Notes: generated by a model not told the origin, from the sequence alone. A stretch of DNA of 64,000 nt from Spirochaetaceae bacterium (GCA_017623685.1 JAGAOP010000040.1:1-64000), one strand, 5' to 3'; positions 16,999 through 26,501 are shown, numbered from the stretch's first letter. Program-made: numbers and translations.

Positions 16999-17817
16999 TT
17001 ATTCAGAAATTTTAATTAGATTTTCGGTTAATATTAAAACGTGAACAGGGCAATTTGAAACACAATCACCACAAGAATCACATTTTGCATAATCCACAGA
17101 AGGAAGTCCGTTTATTAAAGTAATAGCTTGTTTTGTACAAACTTTTTCGCATTTTGCGCATTTAATACAAGCAACTTTGCATTGTTTCAATAAAACGGGT
17201 TTATTCATGCTGGTATTAGAACAAAGGGCAATAGCACCTTTTTGATTAGAAGGAACTTTTTTTAGCAAGTTTTGAGGACATTCTTTAACGCACATCCCAC
17301 ATCCTGTACATTTTGAATAATCTATGTGAGGGATTCCGTTTTGCCCCATGGAAATGGCTTTAAAGTGACAAACTGAAACGCAATCTCCTAGTCCGATACA
17401 TCCAAACTGACATAATTTTGTACCGTTTACAGCAATTTTTGCTCCTCGGCAAGTTTTTACTCCGTTGTACATTCCTCTAGGCTGAGCGTGTTCTTTACTT
17501 CCTTGGCAAGCTAAAACAACTACATTGTTTACAGCGTCTGCTGTTACTCCCATGATTTGACCTACAGCTTTTGCAGTTTCTGTTCCACCTGCAGCACATC
17601 CTTCTACAGGTGCAGTTCCAGCTGCTACTGCATTGGCAAATCCATCACAACCAGGGTAGCCACAAGCACCACAATTTGCACCTGGTAAAACTTCTCTAAT
17701 CTTTTCTACAGTAGGGTCTACGGGTACATAAAAAATCTTTTTAAAAAAACCTAGAAGTACTCCTAAAATAAAGGCTAAACCAAAAGAAACACATAAGGTA
17801 ATAAGAATTGTATTCAT
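16999..17817 (-). CDS. rnfB: Rnf complex subunit RnfB (iron-sulphur electron-entry subunit)
   Basis: A 272-aa protein with an N-terminal membrane helix (about 4-27). An Fe-S domain follows with CGACGYPGC and a later Cys (about 49-75). Further CxxCxxxC-type motifs follow in CQFGCIGLGDCVSVC, CTGCGMCVKEC, CIKCAKCEKVC and CDSCGDCVSNC. This is the polyferredoxin RnfB that takes electrons from reduced ferredoxin. It is last in the rnfCDGEAB operon, 11 nt after rnfA. Confidence 0.95.
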   Translation of the reverse strand: MNTILITLCVSFGLAFILGVLLGFFKKIFYVPVDPTVEKIREVLPGANCGACGYPGCDGFANAVAAGTAPVEGCAAGGTETAKAVGQIMGVTADAVNNVVVLACQGSKEHAQPRGMYNGVKTCRGAKIAVNGTKLCQFGCIGLGDCVSVCHFKAISMGQNGIPHIDYSKCTGCGMCVKECPQNLLKKVPSNQKGAIALCSNTSMNKPVLLKQCKVACIKCAKCEKVCTKQAITLINGLPSVDYAKCDSCGDCVSNCPVHVLILTENLIKISE

Positions 17818-17828
17818 ATGGGTTACTC

Positions 17829-18407
17829 CTATTTAATTAGTCCGGAAAAACCACCAAATGCCATAGAAAGCAGTCCTGCTGCAACAAATAACACAGGTGT
17901 TCCTTTTAAAAAAGCAGGTATTGGTGCTATTTTTATTCGCTGACGAATTCCAGACATAAGAATCATTGATACTAAAAATCCAACAGCTGAACCTATTGCA
18001 TATACAATGGATTGAGTAAAGTTATAATTTTTACTAATGCAATTTAGTGTAACCGCAAGAATTGCACAGTTGGTGGTAATTAATGCTAAATATACACCCA
18101 TTGAACTGTATAAACTAGGGGCTGATTTTTTTAGGTAAAACTCAACTAATTGAACAAGGCTAGCAATTACCAAGATAAAAACTAGGGTTTGCAAAAAGGT
18201 TAAGCCAAATGGTTCTAGAATGTAGTAATACAAAGGATAAGTTACAACTGTTGCTAAAACCATAACAAAAGAAGTAGCTACACCCATTCCGATGGCTTTT
18301 CCTGTGTCTGTTGTCATTCCGATAAAAGGACACAGTGCTAAAAACTGAATCAAAACTACATTGTCTATTAGCATGGATGAAAGAAAAATCTTTAAATACT
18401 CATTCAT
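17829..18407 (-). CDS. rnfA: Rnf complex membrane subunit RnfA
   Basis: A 192-aa integral membrane protein with about six helices. It matches RnfA: the N-terminal NVVLIQFLALCPFIGMT segment holds the conserved Cys used for the shared [2Fe-2S] site with RnfE, and TTNCAILAV is the second signature. It overlaps rnfE by 4 nt, implying translational coupling. Confidence 0.95.
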   Translation of the reverse strand: MNEYLKIFLSSMLIDNVVLIQFLALCPFIGMTTDTGKAIGMGVATSFVMVLATVVTYPLYYYILEPFGLTFLQTLVFILVIASLVQLVEFYLKKSAPSLYSSMGVYLALITTNCAILAVTLNCISKNYNFTQSIVYAIGSAVGFLVSMILMSGIRQRIKIAPIPAFLKGTPVLFVAAGLLSMAFGGFSGLIK

Positions 18408-19027
18408 TCTTTTGTTTCCTTATTTTGTTTTTTAGATTCAATTATATGACGGATTCCCATGCTACCAGCAATAAAAATACCGAAAACAAAAAAGCCTCCT
18501 GGTGCTGCAGAGAAAAAACCAACACGATAGGCTTCGGGAATAATTTCGATACCAAAAACTGAACCAGAACCTAGTAATTCTCGAACAAAGGATATTCCAC
18601 ACAGAACCCAAAGGTAGCCCATGCCCATTCCTAAGGCATCACAAGCAGATTCTGCCACATTATGTTTTGAGGCAAAGGATTCAACTCGTCCCATAATAAT
18701 ACAATTTACAACAATCAAAGGAATAAATACGCCCATGGATTTTGACAAATCAGGAAGGTAGGCTTGCATCAATAAATCAACAATTGTGGTAAATGATGCA
18801 ATTACAATTATAAAAACCGGTATACGTATTGAGTTGGGAATTAATTTACGAAATAAACTGATTATTATTTCACTCATAACAAGAACAAAGGTCATAGCAA
18901 GTCCCATGCCCAGTCCATTGCTAAAACTTGTGGTAACAGCCAAGGAAGAACAAAGACCAATCATTAAAACCAACAAGGGGTTCTCTTTCAATAGACCATT
19001 GATAAAAATATCAAAATATTTTTTCAT
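18404..19027 (-). CDS. rnfE: Rnf complex membrane subunit RnfE
   Basis: A 207-aa membrane protein with about six helices, homologous to RnfA/NqrD. It has the N-terminal NPLLVLMIGLCSSLAVT segment with the conserved Cys, and VVNCIIMGR as the second signature. The C-terminus is basic. It lies four bases after rnfG and overlaps rnfA by four. Confidence 0.95.
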   Translation of the reverse strand: MKKYFDIFINGLLKENPLLVLMIGLCSSLAVTTSFSNGLGMGLAMTFVLVMSEIIISLFRKLIPNSIRIPVFIIVIASFTTIVDLLMQAYLPDLSKSMGVFIPLIVVNCIIMGRVESFASKHNVAESACDALGMGMGYLWVLCGISFVRELLGSGSVFGIEIIPEAYRVGFFSAAPGGFFVFGIFIAGSMGIRHIIESKKQNKETKE

Positions 19028-19031
19028 TATC

Positions 19032-20150
19032 TTAGTCCTCTCGATAAATCTTATTTAAACGATATTCACCTACTGCTAAAGGTGATTTTCCCATGTATTC
19101 AGATAAAAGATGAGAGGCTTCAACTGCTCCAACTTTTACCATGTCAGCAACACAAGCTGATGTGATGGTTGCACCAGAAATAATATCAAAGTCAGTGTTG
19201 ATTAAAAGATTGTCAGTTACAGATTTATTTGAAAACTGGCCATAAAAATCTTCTTCTAATGCCAACTGTCCAAGATTTGGGGTGTCAGCCAACTGAATTA
19301 TTCTTGTACCAAGAATTATATTGTTTGAATCTACAGCGGTAAGTACTGTTCCTGAGGTTTTATAGCTTTGTCCAGAAACAGCAACCATAGCTCCAATCGG
19401 TTTACCAGCTATAGTTACAATTACTTGTTTTTTTACTACCATATTTGAAACAATTCTGTCTAAGCCCACATTTATTTCAGTAAATTGAGCAGAAGGAAAT
19501 TGACTTGGTGGAAACAAGGAACTGTAAGCTTCTTCGTAGGTAAAAACGGTTGCTGGTTGAGCTATAACCACAGAAGCTCCACTGGATGAATCTGCACCGT
19601 AATTTGTAGCTAAATATTCACCTGCAATATACGAAGCGTATTTTACAATTTGAGCTACACCTTTTGTGGTTATTGTTGCACCTGAAATAGAGTCTACGTC
19701 TTTCCCTGCTTCAAAATCGTCGTCGATGGATTTCCCGGCAAACTGTGTATAGAATTCAGGTTCTGTTGCTTTTTGCCCAAAGCCAGGGGTGTCAGAAATG
19801 GATAAGAATTGTATTCCTGTAATGGTTCGAGCCATGTCAATTCCTATCAAAATAGAGGCTTTGTCGTATGTAGGACCTGATGCTTGAACAACAGCTCCTT
19901 TAACAACATCATTTTCTTTTGCTAAATATAGAGCTTCTATTTTAACAGTTCCAGAAAGTTCTGGAGTGAAGTTAGGGGCAGCTTCAAAGGAATTAGAATC
20001 AGGAAATACAACGGTAAGTCCTTTGTTTACTTCTGCCTGTTTTGATAATGCAATTACAGGAGCTGTGGCATTGTTTACTAAAGCTAGTAGTACACAGGCT
20101 ACGCTGGCAAAGACTGCTAAAGATAAACCTAGTTTTAACATGTTTTTCAT
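19032..20150 (-). CDS. rnfG: RnfG with two tandem FMN-binding domains
   Basis: A 372-aa protein, nearly twice the usual RnfG length. After one N-terminal membrane helix (about 6-28), two FMN_bind domains follow. The first (about 65-180) has DTPGFGQ at 120-126 and SGATIT with Thr159. The second (about 225-350) has DTPNLGQ at 289-295 and SGATIT with Thr328. In known RnfG the SGAT threonine carries covalent FMN attached by ApbE, so two flavins are predicted. The first half alone looks like a standard RnfG, so the second is an added or duplicated domain. It overlaps rnfD by 4 nt. Confidence 0.93.
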   Translation of the reverse strand: MKNMLKLGLSLAVFASVACVLLALVNNATAPVIALSKQAEVNKGLTVVFPDSNSFEAAPNFTPELSGTVKIEALYLAKENDVVKGAVVQASGPTYDKASILIGIDMARTITGIQFLSISDTPGFGQKATEPEFYTQFAGKSIDDDFEAGKDVDSISGATITTKGVAQIVKYASYIAGEYLATNYGADSSSGASVVIAQPATVFTYEEAYSSLFPPSQFPSAQFTEINVGLDRIVSNMVVKKQVIVTIAGKPIGAMVAVSGQSYKTSGTVLTAVDSNNIILGTRIIQLADTPNLGQLALEEDFYGQFSNKSVTDNLLINTDFDIISGATITSACVADMVKVGAVEASHLLSEYMGKSPLAVGEYRLNKIYRED

Positions 20151-21103
20151 TTTTTAGCTCCCTTTTTTTTACCATACCCGTATTTTGTTGGAGTTAGGTT
20201 GTTTAAAAAAGGTGTAAGTGTATTCATTATCAAAATACTGAACATAACACCTTCGGGATAACCTCCGAAACGGCGAATTAAAAACGTGATTAATCCACAA
20301 CCGGCTCCAAAAACTATGCGTCCCCATCCAGTTACAGGGGCGGTTGCATAATCTGTAGTCATAAAAACTGCCCCAAACAACATTCCCCCAGAAAGTAGAT
20401 TCATTAGAATGTCACCATTTGAAATCCAAGTACACAAGGTTGAAACGGCTAGCATTGAAATAGGGGCGCGCCAATCAACTATTTTTGCTAGAACCAAGAA
20501 CAAAAAAGCTATAAGGATAAGTAATGCACTTGTTTCTCCAATACAACCTGCTCTGTTTCCAAAGAAATACTGTAGGTACATATTTGAATCTGCAACAAAA
20601 ACTCCTGTTTTTATTTCACTAAGAACAGTGGCACTTGAAACTCCATCAAAAGGCTGAACCCATGAAGACATTGCCAATGGAAAACTGATGAATAAAAAGG
20701 CTCGACCTGTAAGAGCTGGATTAAAAACATTTGCTCCTATTCCACCAAAGAAACCCTTTGCCACTACGATGGCAAAAAAGGCACCTAAAATTGTCATCCA
20801 AATAGGTGTAGTGGGAGGAAGAACCAAGGCTAACATAATACCTGTTACAATGGCAGATAAATCCCGTAGCCGTAGTGGTTGTTTTGTTATTTTCTGAAAT
20901 ATCCATTCAAATGCAACACAGCTAGTAACTGAAACTAAAATTGTTATCAAAGCTGGAAGCTTAAAAAGAACTACTCCGTAAATACATAAAGGTAACAAAG
21001 AAATTATTACGCAAAGCATTATTTCCGAAGTGCTTCGTTTTGCCGAAAAATGGGGACTTGAAGAAAGATATATTTCATTTAGATCTGAGGGGGCAGCCAT
21101 CAT
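20147..21103 (-). CDS. rnfD: Rnf complex membrane subunit RnfD
   Basis: A 318-aa membrane protein of the NqrB/RnfD family with about eight to nine helices. The region GANVFNPALTGRAFLF (about 135-150) is the conserved element ahead of the covalent FMN site; the loop with SSATVLS (Thr) is the probable flavinylation position. It overlaps rnfC and rnfG by 4 nt each, so the operon is tightly coupled. Confidence 0.94.
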   Translation of the reverse strand: MMAAPSDLNEIYLSSSPHFSAKRSTSEIMLCVIISLLPLCIYGVVLFKLPALITILVSVTSCVAFEWIFQKITKQPLRLRDLSAIVTGIMLALVLPPTTPIWMTILGAFFAIVVAKGFFGGIGANVFNPALTGRAFLFISFPLAMSSWVQPFDGVSSATVLSEIKTGVFVADSNMYLQYFFGNRAGCIGETSALLILIAFLFLVLAKIVDWRAPISMLAVSTLCTWISNGDILMNLLSGGMLFGAVFMTTDYATAPVTGWGRIVFGAGCGLITFLIRRFGGYPEGVMFSILIMNTLTPFLNNLTPTKYGYGKKKGAKK

Positions 21104-22443
21104 TTGACTCCTTCTGTTTTTTTATTCGCCAATATAGCACGATATTCAGCCTTTCCAATGCGGAAACGTTGTACTAACCTAATATTTGCAGGGCAGACAT
21201 AGGAACAGCAACCGCATTCTACGCAATCCATAAGACCGAATCTCCTTGCTTCGTCTAAATTATCTAAATTTAGGGAACGGACAATCATAACCGGAGTTAA
21301 ACGGCACGGACAGGCTTTAATACATTTCCCACATCCAATACAAGGTGATTCTTCGGAAAGGAAGGTTTCTTCTTCAGTAAGAAAAAGGACTCCAGAAGTA
21401 TTTTTTGCAATAGGAAAGTTAGCGTTTGTCATGGCGAATCCCATCATCGGGCCACCAGAAATAATTTTTGCAGTTCCAGGTTTTAGAGTAATACATTCAG
21501 GAATTAAATCTCCAACCAAAGTTCCTATAGGTACTTTTATATTTTTAGGCGATTCGCAGGCATCTCCAGAAATTGTTAGACCTCTGTCAATAAGGGGTTT
21601 GCCTTCTCGGAATGCATCAGAAATAGCACATAAAGTTCCCACATTGTCTATTAAACATCCAATATCTGCAGGAAGTCCTCCAGTAGGTATTTCTCGGCCT
21701 AAAACTGCTTGGGTAATGTTTTTTTCGCCACCTTGAGGATATTTTGTTTTACATAAACGAATTGAAATAGGAGAAGCATGTAAATAGTTATCAATAGTTT
21801 TTTGTAAAAGAGGAACAAGGTGTTTTTTGTTATCTTCTAAGGCGATTATACCAGAAGAAGCACCTGTTATTTTCATGGCAATGGCGATTCCATCCACAAG
21901 TTTTTGTGGCATTTCTGCTATTGTTCGCTCATCAATAGTTAGATATGGTTCACATTCTGCTGCATTAGCAATAACGTATTGAATGGTTTTTCCTGCAGGA
22001 GGATTTAATTTAACATGGGTAGGGAAAGCGGCTCCTCCCATTCCTACGATTCCTGCTTCACGAACTCGTGCAAGAGCTTCTTCTTTCGAGCAAATAAATG
22101 GATCCAGTGAAGGAAGAAATTCAGTTCTTTCAGAATCATCGCTTTGAATAATAATACAGGAAACTTCTAAGTTACCTGTTACCAAGTGGGTTTCAATTTT
22201 TTTTACAGTTCCAGCTATTGAAGCGTGAACTGGTGCAGACATAAATGCATCACTGGCTGCAATTTTTTGACCACGGGCAACTTTATCACCTACGGCAACA
22301 AGGATTTGGTTAGGAGCACCACCTTGAGTAATAGGGATACAAACAGATTTTGTTGATGGATAAGCTTGCTGAATTGGCTTATCGTGGGTAAGTTCCTTCC
22401 GTTCAGGAGGGTGAATCCCACCTTTAAATGAATATAATCTCAT
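21100..22443 (-). CDS. rnfC: Rnf complex NADH-site subunit RnfC
   Basis: A 447-aa peripheral subunit, first gene of the rnf operon. Signatures are the N-terminal FKGGIHPPERK, the Gly-rich nucleotide/FMN region GIVGMGGAAFPTHVK (about 130-145), and two 4Fe-4S motifs near the C-terminus (CIGCGKCIKAC and CVECGCCSYVC). It exchanges electrons with NAD+. ATG 22443 is preferred over ATG 22452: the N-terminus then matches the family (RLYSFKGG) and the codon is exactly where transcription should begin. No Shine-Dalgarno is present. Confidence 0.95.
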   Translation of the reverse strand: MRLYSFKGGIHPPERKELTHDKPIQQAYPSTKSVCIPITQGGAPNQILVAVGDKVARGQKIAASDAFMSAPVHASIAGTVKKIETHLVTGNLEVSCIIIQSDDSERTEFLPSLDPFICSKEEALARVREAGIVGMGGAAFPTHVKLNPPAGKTIQYVIANAAECEPYLTIDERTIAEMPQKLVDGIAIAMKITGASSGIIALEDNKKHLVPLLQKTIDNYLHASPISIRLCKTKYPQGGEKNITQAVLGREIPTGGLPADIGCLIDNVGTLCAISDAFREGKPLIDRGLTISGDACESPKNIKVPIGTLVGDLIPECITLKPGTAKIISGGPMMGFAMTNANFPIAKNTSGVLFLTEEETFLSEESPCIGCGKCIKACPCRLTPVMIVRSLNLDNLDEARRFGLMDCVECGCCSYVCPANIRLVQRFRIGKAEYRAILANKKTEGVK

Positions 22444-22450
22444 ATAATAC

Positions 22451-22479
22451 ATTTTATATTAGTGAGGGAAAATAAGCAA
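22451..22479 (-). promoter_or_regulatory. rnf operon promoter, apparently leaderless
   Basis: Minus strand: TTGCTT (22474-22479), 17 bp, TAAAAT (22451-22456). ATG 22443 is the eighth base after the -10, so the mRNA should start on or just before the start codon. Confidence 0.55.
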
Positions 22480-22512
22480 TACTACGCTTTTTTTGAGTAA
22501 AATATAAAAAAC

Positions 22513-22541
22513 TTGACTTCACAGTTGAATTTTTTTATACT
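22513..22541 (+). promoter_or_regulatory. ssrA (tmRNA) promoter
   Basis: TTGACT at 22513-22518, 17-bp spacer, TATACT at 22536-22541. A near-consensus promoter placing the start near 22548, about 29 nt before the mature tmRNA 5' end, which leaves a leader for RNase P to remove. Confidence 0.85.
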
Positions 22542-22576
22542 AAAAAAAGAGTAAAAAAGCTTCTTTACAACACAAT

Positions 22577-22926
22577 GGGGATGCACCGGTTTCGACGGGT
22601 GAGGTTGTAGGCTTGAGTTGCAGGTGAGGTTGCCTGTCCTCTAAACAGACAAAAACTATAACTGCCGACAATAATCGTCAGTTTGCTCTTGCTGCGTAAG
22701 CAGTGAGCACGGGAATCGATTTGCGCTGCTCTGAGTGAATCGAATTCCTGTCACCTACCAGAGCTTGCTGTGAACGGTGTCCGGTACGTTCACGGGACTT
22801 TTATCGGAATACGAGGTCGACGCTTGCGGTGCTGCTACCGACCTTCGACAACTATCTCGCATCGCTAAACCTGTAGACGCTCCTGTCTCCCACATTCGGA
22901 CGGGGGTTCAATTCCCCCCATCTCCA
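22577..22926 (+). ncRNA. ssrA: Transfer-messenger RNA (tmRNA, ssrA)
   Basis: The 5' end GGGGATG pairs with CATCTCC at 22919-22925 (one G-U), with A22926 as discriminator. The 5' block GCACCGGTTTCGACGGG and the 3' T-arm block GGGGGTTCAATTCCCCCC are the hallmark tRNA-like ends. The resume reading frame at 22664-22699 encodes ADNNRQFALAA followed by TAA, a typical ALAA-ending proteolysis tag. CCA is not encoded (CTC follows the discriminator). It rescues stalled ribosomes and marks peptides for proteases such as ClpP (11933). Length is about 350 nt. Confidence 0.97.
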
Positions 22927-23052
22927 CTCAATTTATAAGCTAGCTGTGCCTTATCGAAAAAAAATCTAGTTTTGGACGGGAAATCTGGGATAAAACAGGT
23001 TCTCGGGGTGTCGCCAATGGTATCTGATACGTTCTCGCGGTACTTTTAGTTT
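22927..23052. other. Spacer between ssrA and uvrC with short imperfect repeat
   Basis: No gene or convincing terminator is seen. The stretch holds an imperfect direct repeat, GTTCTCGGGGTG near 22999 and GTTCTCGCGGTAC near 23031, flanking a small GTATCTGATAC palindrome. It is more GC-rich than its surroundings. Purpose unknown. Confidence 0.3.
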
Positions 23053-25002
23053 TTACCAGTGTATTTCGTCGGCTAAGTTTTTTATCTTTGAAGAAACATC
23101 TTTTGCTGGTTCATCTGGGGCGTAAAGGCTCTGCTTTTTTTCAAGTCTTTCATTTACGATGGCAACACAAGCCTTTCTTATTTCTTCTGCTTGCTCAATT
23201 GGAATTGACAATGCTTGGGCGACAGGTTTTGCAGAGTCTACTTCTCTACAGGCTTCTACTAATTTTTCTGGGGAAACAAAGGTTGTAAATAGTAGCCGCC
23301 CCCGTTTTTCGCCAACATGGGGCATTCCCTCAAAGATAGAAACAATATTTTCTTTAGTACGAAGTTTTTGATTCCGACTGGTAGCAAATCTGTGAGTTTC
23401 GTCGCGAACACGTTGCAAGAGTCTAAGTGCATCGCTTCGTTTTTGCAATTTTATTGGTATACTGTTACCAGGACGATAGATTTCTTCTTCTTTTTTTGCA
23501 AGTCCTGCCACAGGGATATCTAGTCCTAAGGCCGAAAGTACAGATTCTACCGCATTTACCTGTCCAATTCCTCCGTCGATTAATATCAAATCTGGCATTT
23601 CATCCTGTTCATTCAGTAGTCGGGTATACCGTCGTGCTACAGCTTCTTTCATGGAAGCAAAGTCATCGATTATGCCGTCTGTGGTTTTTAGACGAAAGTA
23701 GCGATAATTTTTTTTGTCAGGATTTCCATTGTAAAAGCTAATCAAACTAGCAACAGGGAATTTCCCACCAATGTGGGCTATATCAAAGCCTTCTATTCTT
23801 ATTGGTAAGTGAGGAAGATTTAGCACTTTTTGCAATTCTTCCATAGCAGGTGTGTCACCTCGTTCTCGGCTACGGCGAATGATATCTTCTTTAGCATTTT
23901 GCATAGCCATATTCATTGCAGCTATGTGGCGAGTAGCATTTTCTATTGAATCTGTTACCACAGTAATTTTTGTATTGCTTTGTAATGTTTCTTTAAACCA
24001 ACGTTGGTTTTCTTTTAGGTTTGTTCCTGTAGAAACAAAAATCTTTGGTGGAATCATAACTTCTTCTGTATAATAGGCTGTTAAAAATTCTCCCATTAAT
24101 TCTTCCCCTTCGTTTAGACTTTGAGTTCGATAATTGTCTCTTCCTAAAAGTTTTCCATGTCGCATTTTTAATACTGTAAAACTAACTAATTCTCCTTCGC
24201 AGAAATATGCAACATAATCTCGATCTTCCACATCAAAATCTTCTACAATATTTTGACTTTTCAAAATATGCAGAGCTGCAATTCCGTCTCTAAGTCTAGC
24301 CGCCTTTTCAAATTGCAAAGCCTTTGCTGCTTTTTTCATCTGTTCCTGTAGTTTGTCCTCTGTTTCCTTTCCTTTTCCCTCAAGAATACTTTCAATTTCT
24401 CCGATATACTCGTTGTAGGCCTCTTCTGAAATTTTATTACAACAAGGAGCGGCACATCGTCCTATGTGATAATACATACAGGGTGAAGTTCGTTTCCTAA
24501 ATTTTTTGCAATGCCTAAGAGGATACAGGCGTAACAAGGTTTCAATAAAAATATCTAAGGCCCCCACATCGGGAAAAGGACCGAAATATTTTGAACCATC
24601 TTGCAAAATACGCCGAGTTTTATACAGCCTAGGAAAAGTTTCTTTGGTTATACGTAAAACAGGATAGGATTTTCCATCCTTTAGATTGATGTTGTACCGA
24701 GGTGAATGTTCCTTTATCATGTTGTTTTCCAAGATAAAGGCTTCGTATTCGTTGGCTGTAGTAATGTATTCAATGGAATAGGCTCGAGATACCAAAATTT
24801 GGGTTTTGATGTCCTTTTGACCAGAGAAATAAGAGGAAAGGCGTTTTTTCAAATTTTTTGCTTTTCCCACATAAATAACGGTGCCTGCTTCATCTTTCCA
24901 AAAGTAGACGCCACTTGTTGAAGGAGCTTTGAGAGCTGTGTCGTGCAGTTGTTTACGAATTGAATTATCTGTTTGCATATTAAAAATCGCTAAAAAACTC
25001 AT
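23053..25002 (-). CDS. uvrC: Excinuclease ABC subunit UvrC
   Basis: A 649-aa nuclease subunit of nucleotide-excision repair, making the 3' and 5' incisions. Domains: GIY-YIG nuclease (about 30-105, SGVYFW and VIYVGKAKNLKKRLSSYF), the Cys-containing region around PCMYYHIGRCAAPC, UVR motif (about 205-240), the RNase H-like endonuclease (GFDIAHIGGKFPVAS, LILIDGGIGQ) and C-terminal helix-hairpin-helix (about 575-625). The start could be ATG 25002 or ATG 24978; neither has a well-spaced Shine-Dalgarno. Its 5' end overlaps the divergent gene at 24938. Confidence 0.95.
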   Translation of the reverse strand: MSFLAIFNMQTDNSIRKQLHDTALKAPSTSGVYFWKDEAGTVIYVGKAKNLKKRLSSYFSGQKDIKTQILVSRAYSIEYITTANEYEAFILENNMIKEHSPRYNINLKDGKSYPVLRITKETFPRLYKTRRILQDGSKYFGPFPDVGALDIFIETLLRLYPLRHCKKFRKRTSPCMYYHIGRCAAPCCNKISEEAYNEYIGEIESILEGKGKETEDKLQEQMKKAAKALQFEKAARLRDGIAALHILKSQNIVEDFDVEDRDYVAYFCEGELVSFTVLKMRHGKLLGRDNYRTQSLNEGEELMGEFLTAYYTEEVMIPPKIFVSTGTNLKENQRWFKETLQSNTKITVVTDSIENATRHIAAMNMAMQNAKEDIIRRSRERGDTPAMEELQKVLNLPHLPIRIEGFDIAHIGGKFPVASLISFYNGNPDKKNYRYFRLKTTDGIIDDFASMKEAVARRYTRLLNEQDEMPDLILIDGGIGQVNAVESVLSALGLDIPVAGLAKKEEEIYRPGNSIPIKLQKRSDALRLLQRVRDETHRFATSRNQKLRTKENIVSIFEGMPHVGEKRGRLLFTTFVSPEKLVEACREVDSAKPVAQALSIPIEQAEEIRKACVAIVNERLEKKQSLYAPDEPAKDVSSKIKNLADEIHW

Positions 25003-26488
25003 ACCCTTTTTTGCCCTAGTTTGTCTACTGGTTTTACCTGTTTTTTCTGTAGAAAAAACTATTGAATTAGGTGGAAAAACAGGTTGGAGCCAACTTTCTG
25101 TTGTTCAGGGAGTAACTACTGGAGAAGGACGATTCGGTTATGATGCCATACAACTTGAAAGTACTTCAAGAAAAGTAACCGCATATACAGATTTGCTTCT
25201 TTCTTTTGAAAAAGGGCAAGTATACGATGATTCTGGACGATATGATGTAACCTCTTCTTCTTGTAGAATTGTTCCCGATGCTGCCAGAGGAAAAGCAGCG
25301 GCTTTATTTCTTGGTTCAGGGAATGGTTTTTTAATTTCAGGCGAGCAAGGAACAATTTTTGGTACGGAAGGTTGGTCTGGTTCCTTTGTTATAGAGTTTT
25401 GGTTATGTCCAGCTATTGTAGAAAATGGCGAAACCTTACTTTCTTGGCGATCCAGCCGAAATGTGGCAGATTACCCCTTGTACCAAATGATGTCTGCTGT
25501 ATTTACAGGTAGCCATCTAGAATGGAATTTAACAAATATTTTTTCAGGCTACACAGATAATAACGGGGAAGTTGTTATTTCTGGAATAAAAAATCTTATT
25601 CCGGGGCAATGGTCTCATCATTCATTGGTTTATTCCCAGGATACTGGAATGATTGAATATAGAGTTGATGGGGTTCTGGAAGATTTGAAATATATTACCT
25701 CTAACAAAAGAGAAGGTGGTTACATTTATCCCTTGTTTATTGGTTGTCCCTCTGCTGTGGAAATTTGCCCTAATTACACAGGGAAATTAGATGATTTCCG
25801 AATTCTACGTAGTGATGGAACAGAAAAAGATGCAAATTTCTTTATCGCTAATTCTTTAGTTAAAGACGGTGGAAAATACGATATCGATGGTGGCAGATTT
25901 GAAACTCATCCTTTGATGGTTCAAGAAGGCAGTTCCTTAAAAAGAATTAGAGCTGAATTTTCAGAACCACCAGAAACAGCAGTTCAGCTTTTTGTTCGCT
26001 CTGGAGAAAATTTTTACGAATGGACAGAGACATATCCTGAATGGATACCTGTTTGCAGCGGACAAGAAATCGCCAATATTTCAGGAAAATATTTTCAAGT
26101 AGCCGCCCAATTATATCCTGATGGAAGAGGTTCTAAAACTCCTTCGATAACATCAATAGCCATAGATTATGAAGAAGAAGAACCTCCACTTCCCCCATTT
26201 AGAATAACAGCTACGCCAAAGGATGGTAGTGTGGAGCTAAAATGGTCTCATTCAATAGATGAGGTAACCAGTTATTACGTATATTATGGTGAAAGACCTG
26301 GGGAATATTTAGGTCGAGTTGCACTAGAAGGTGATTCTCCAATTTGGATTGGAGATAATAATTCAATTAATATAAGCGGTTTGAAAAATGGTAGAATTTA
26401 CTATTTTGCTATTGCTTCAGAAAAAAATGGAAGGCTTGGGGTTTTGTCATCGGAAGTTTATGCAAGACCTATGATAATGAGTAATTAA
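24938..26488 (+). CDS. Exported LamG/concanavalin-like protein with FN3 domain
   Basis: A protein of about 516 aa. A hydrophobic signal segment (KLIPFFALVCLLVLPVFS) is followed by a concanavalin A/LamG-like domain (about 60-295, with FVIEFWLCP, GQWSHHSLVY and KLDDFRI). A fibronectin type III domain lies near 425-510 (VELKWSHS, YYVYYG, ISGLKNGRIYYFAI). It is probably a periplasmic or surface carbohydrate- or protein-binding protein. No ATG exists before the signal peptide. GTG 24938 is eleven bases from AAGGAG; TTG 24929 is only two bases from it. The start lies inside the antisense 5' end of uvrC. Confidence 0.7.
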   Translation: MSCSCLRIELSVCILKIAKKLIPFFALVCLLVLPVFSVEKTIELGGKTGWSQLSVVQGVTTGEGRFGYDAIQLESTSRKVTAYTDLLLSFEKGQVYDDSGRYDVTSSSCRIVPDAARGKAAALFLGSGNGFLISGEQGTIFGTEGWSGSFVIEFWLCPAIVENGETLLSWRSSRNVADYPLYQMMSAVFTGSHLEWNLTNIFSGYTDNNGEVVISGIKNLIPGQWSHHSLVYSQDTGMIEYRVDGVLEDLKYITSNKREGGYIYPLFIGCPSAVEICPNYTGKLDDFRILRSDGTEKDANFFIANSLVKDGGKYDIDGGRFETHPLMVQEGSSLKRIRAEFSEPPETAVQLFVRSGENFYEWTETYPEWIPVCSGQEIANISGKYFQVAAQLYPDGRGSKTPSITSIAIDYEEEEPPLPPFRITATPKDGSVELKWSHSIDEVTSYYVYYGERPGEYLGRVALEGDSPIWIGDNNSINISGLKNGRIYYFAIASEKNGRLGVLSSEVYARPMIMSN

Positions 26489-26501
26489 TAGGAAAAATGG
26501 T

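Noticed and set aside
22999-23043. Imperfect GTTCTCG direct repeat after ssrA as a phage attachment site
   Set aside because: tmRNA 3' ends are common integration sites, but there is no integrase, no copy of the tmRNA 3' end and no foreign genes next to it.
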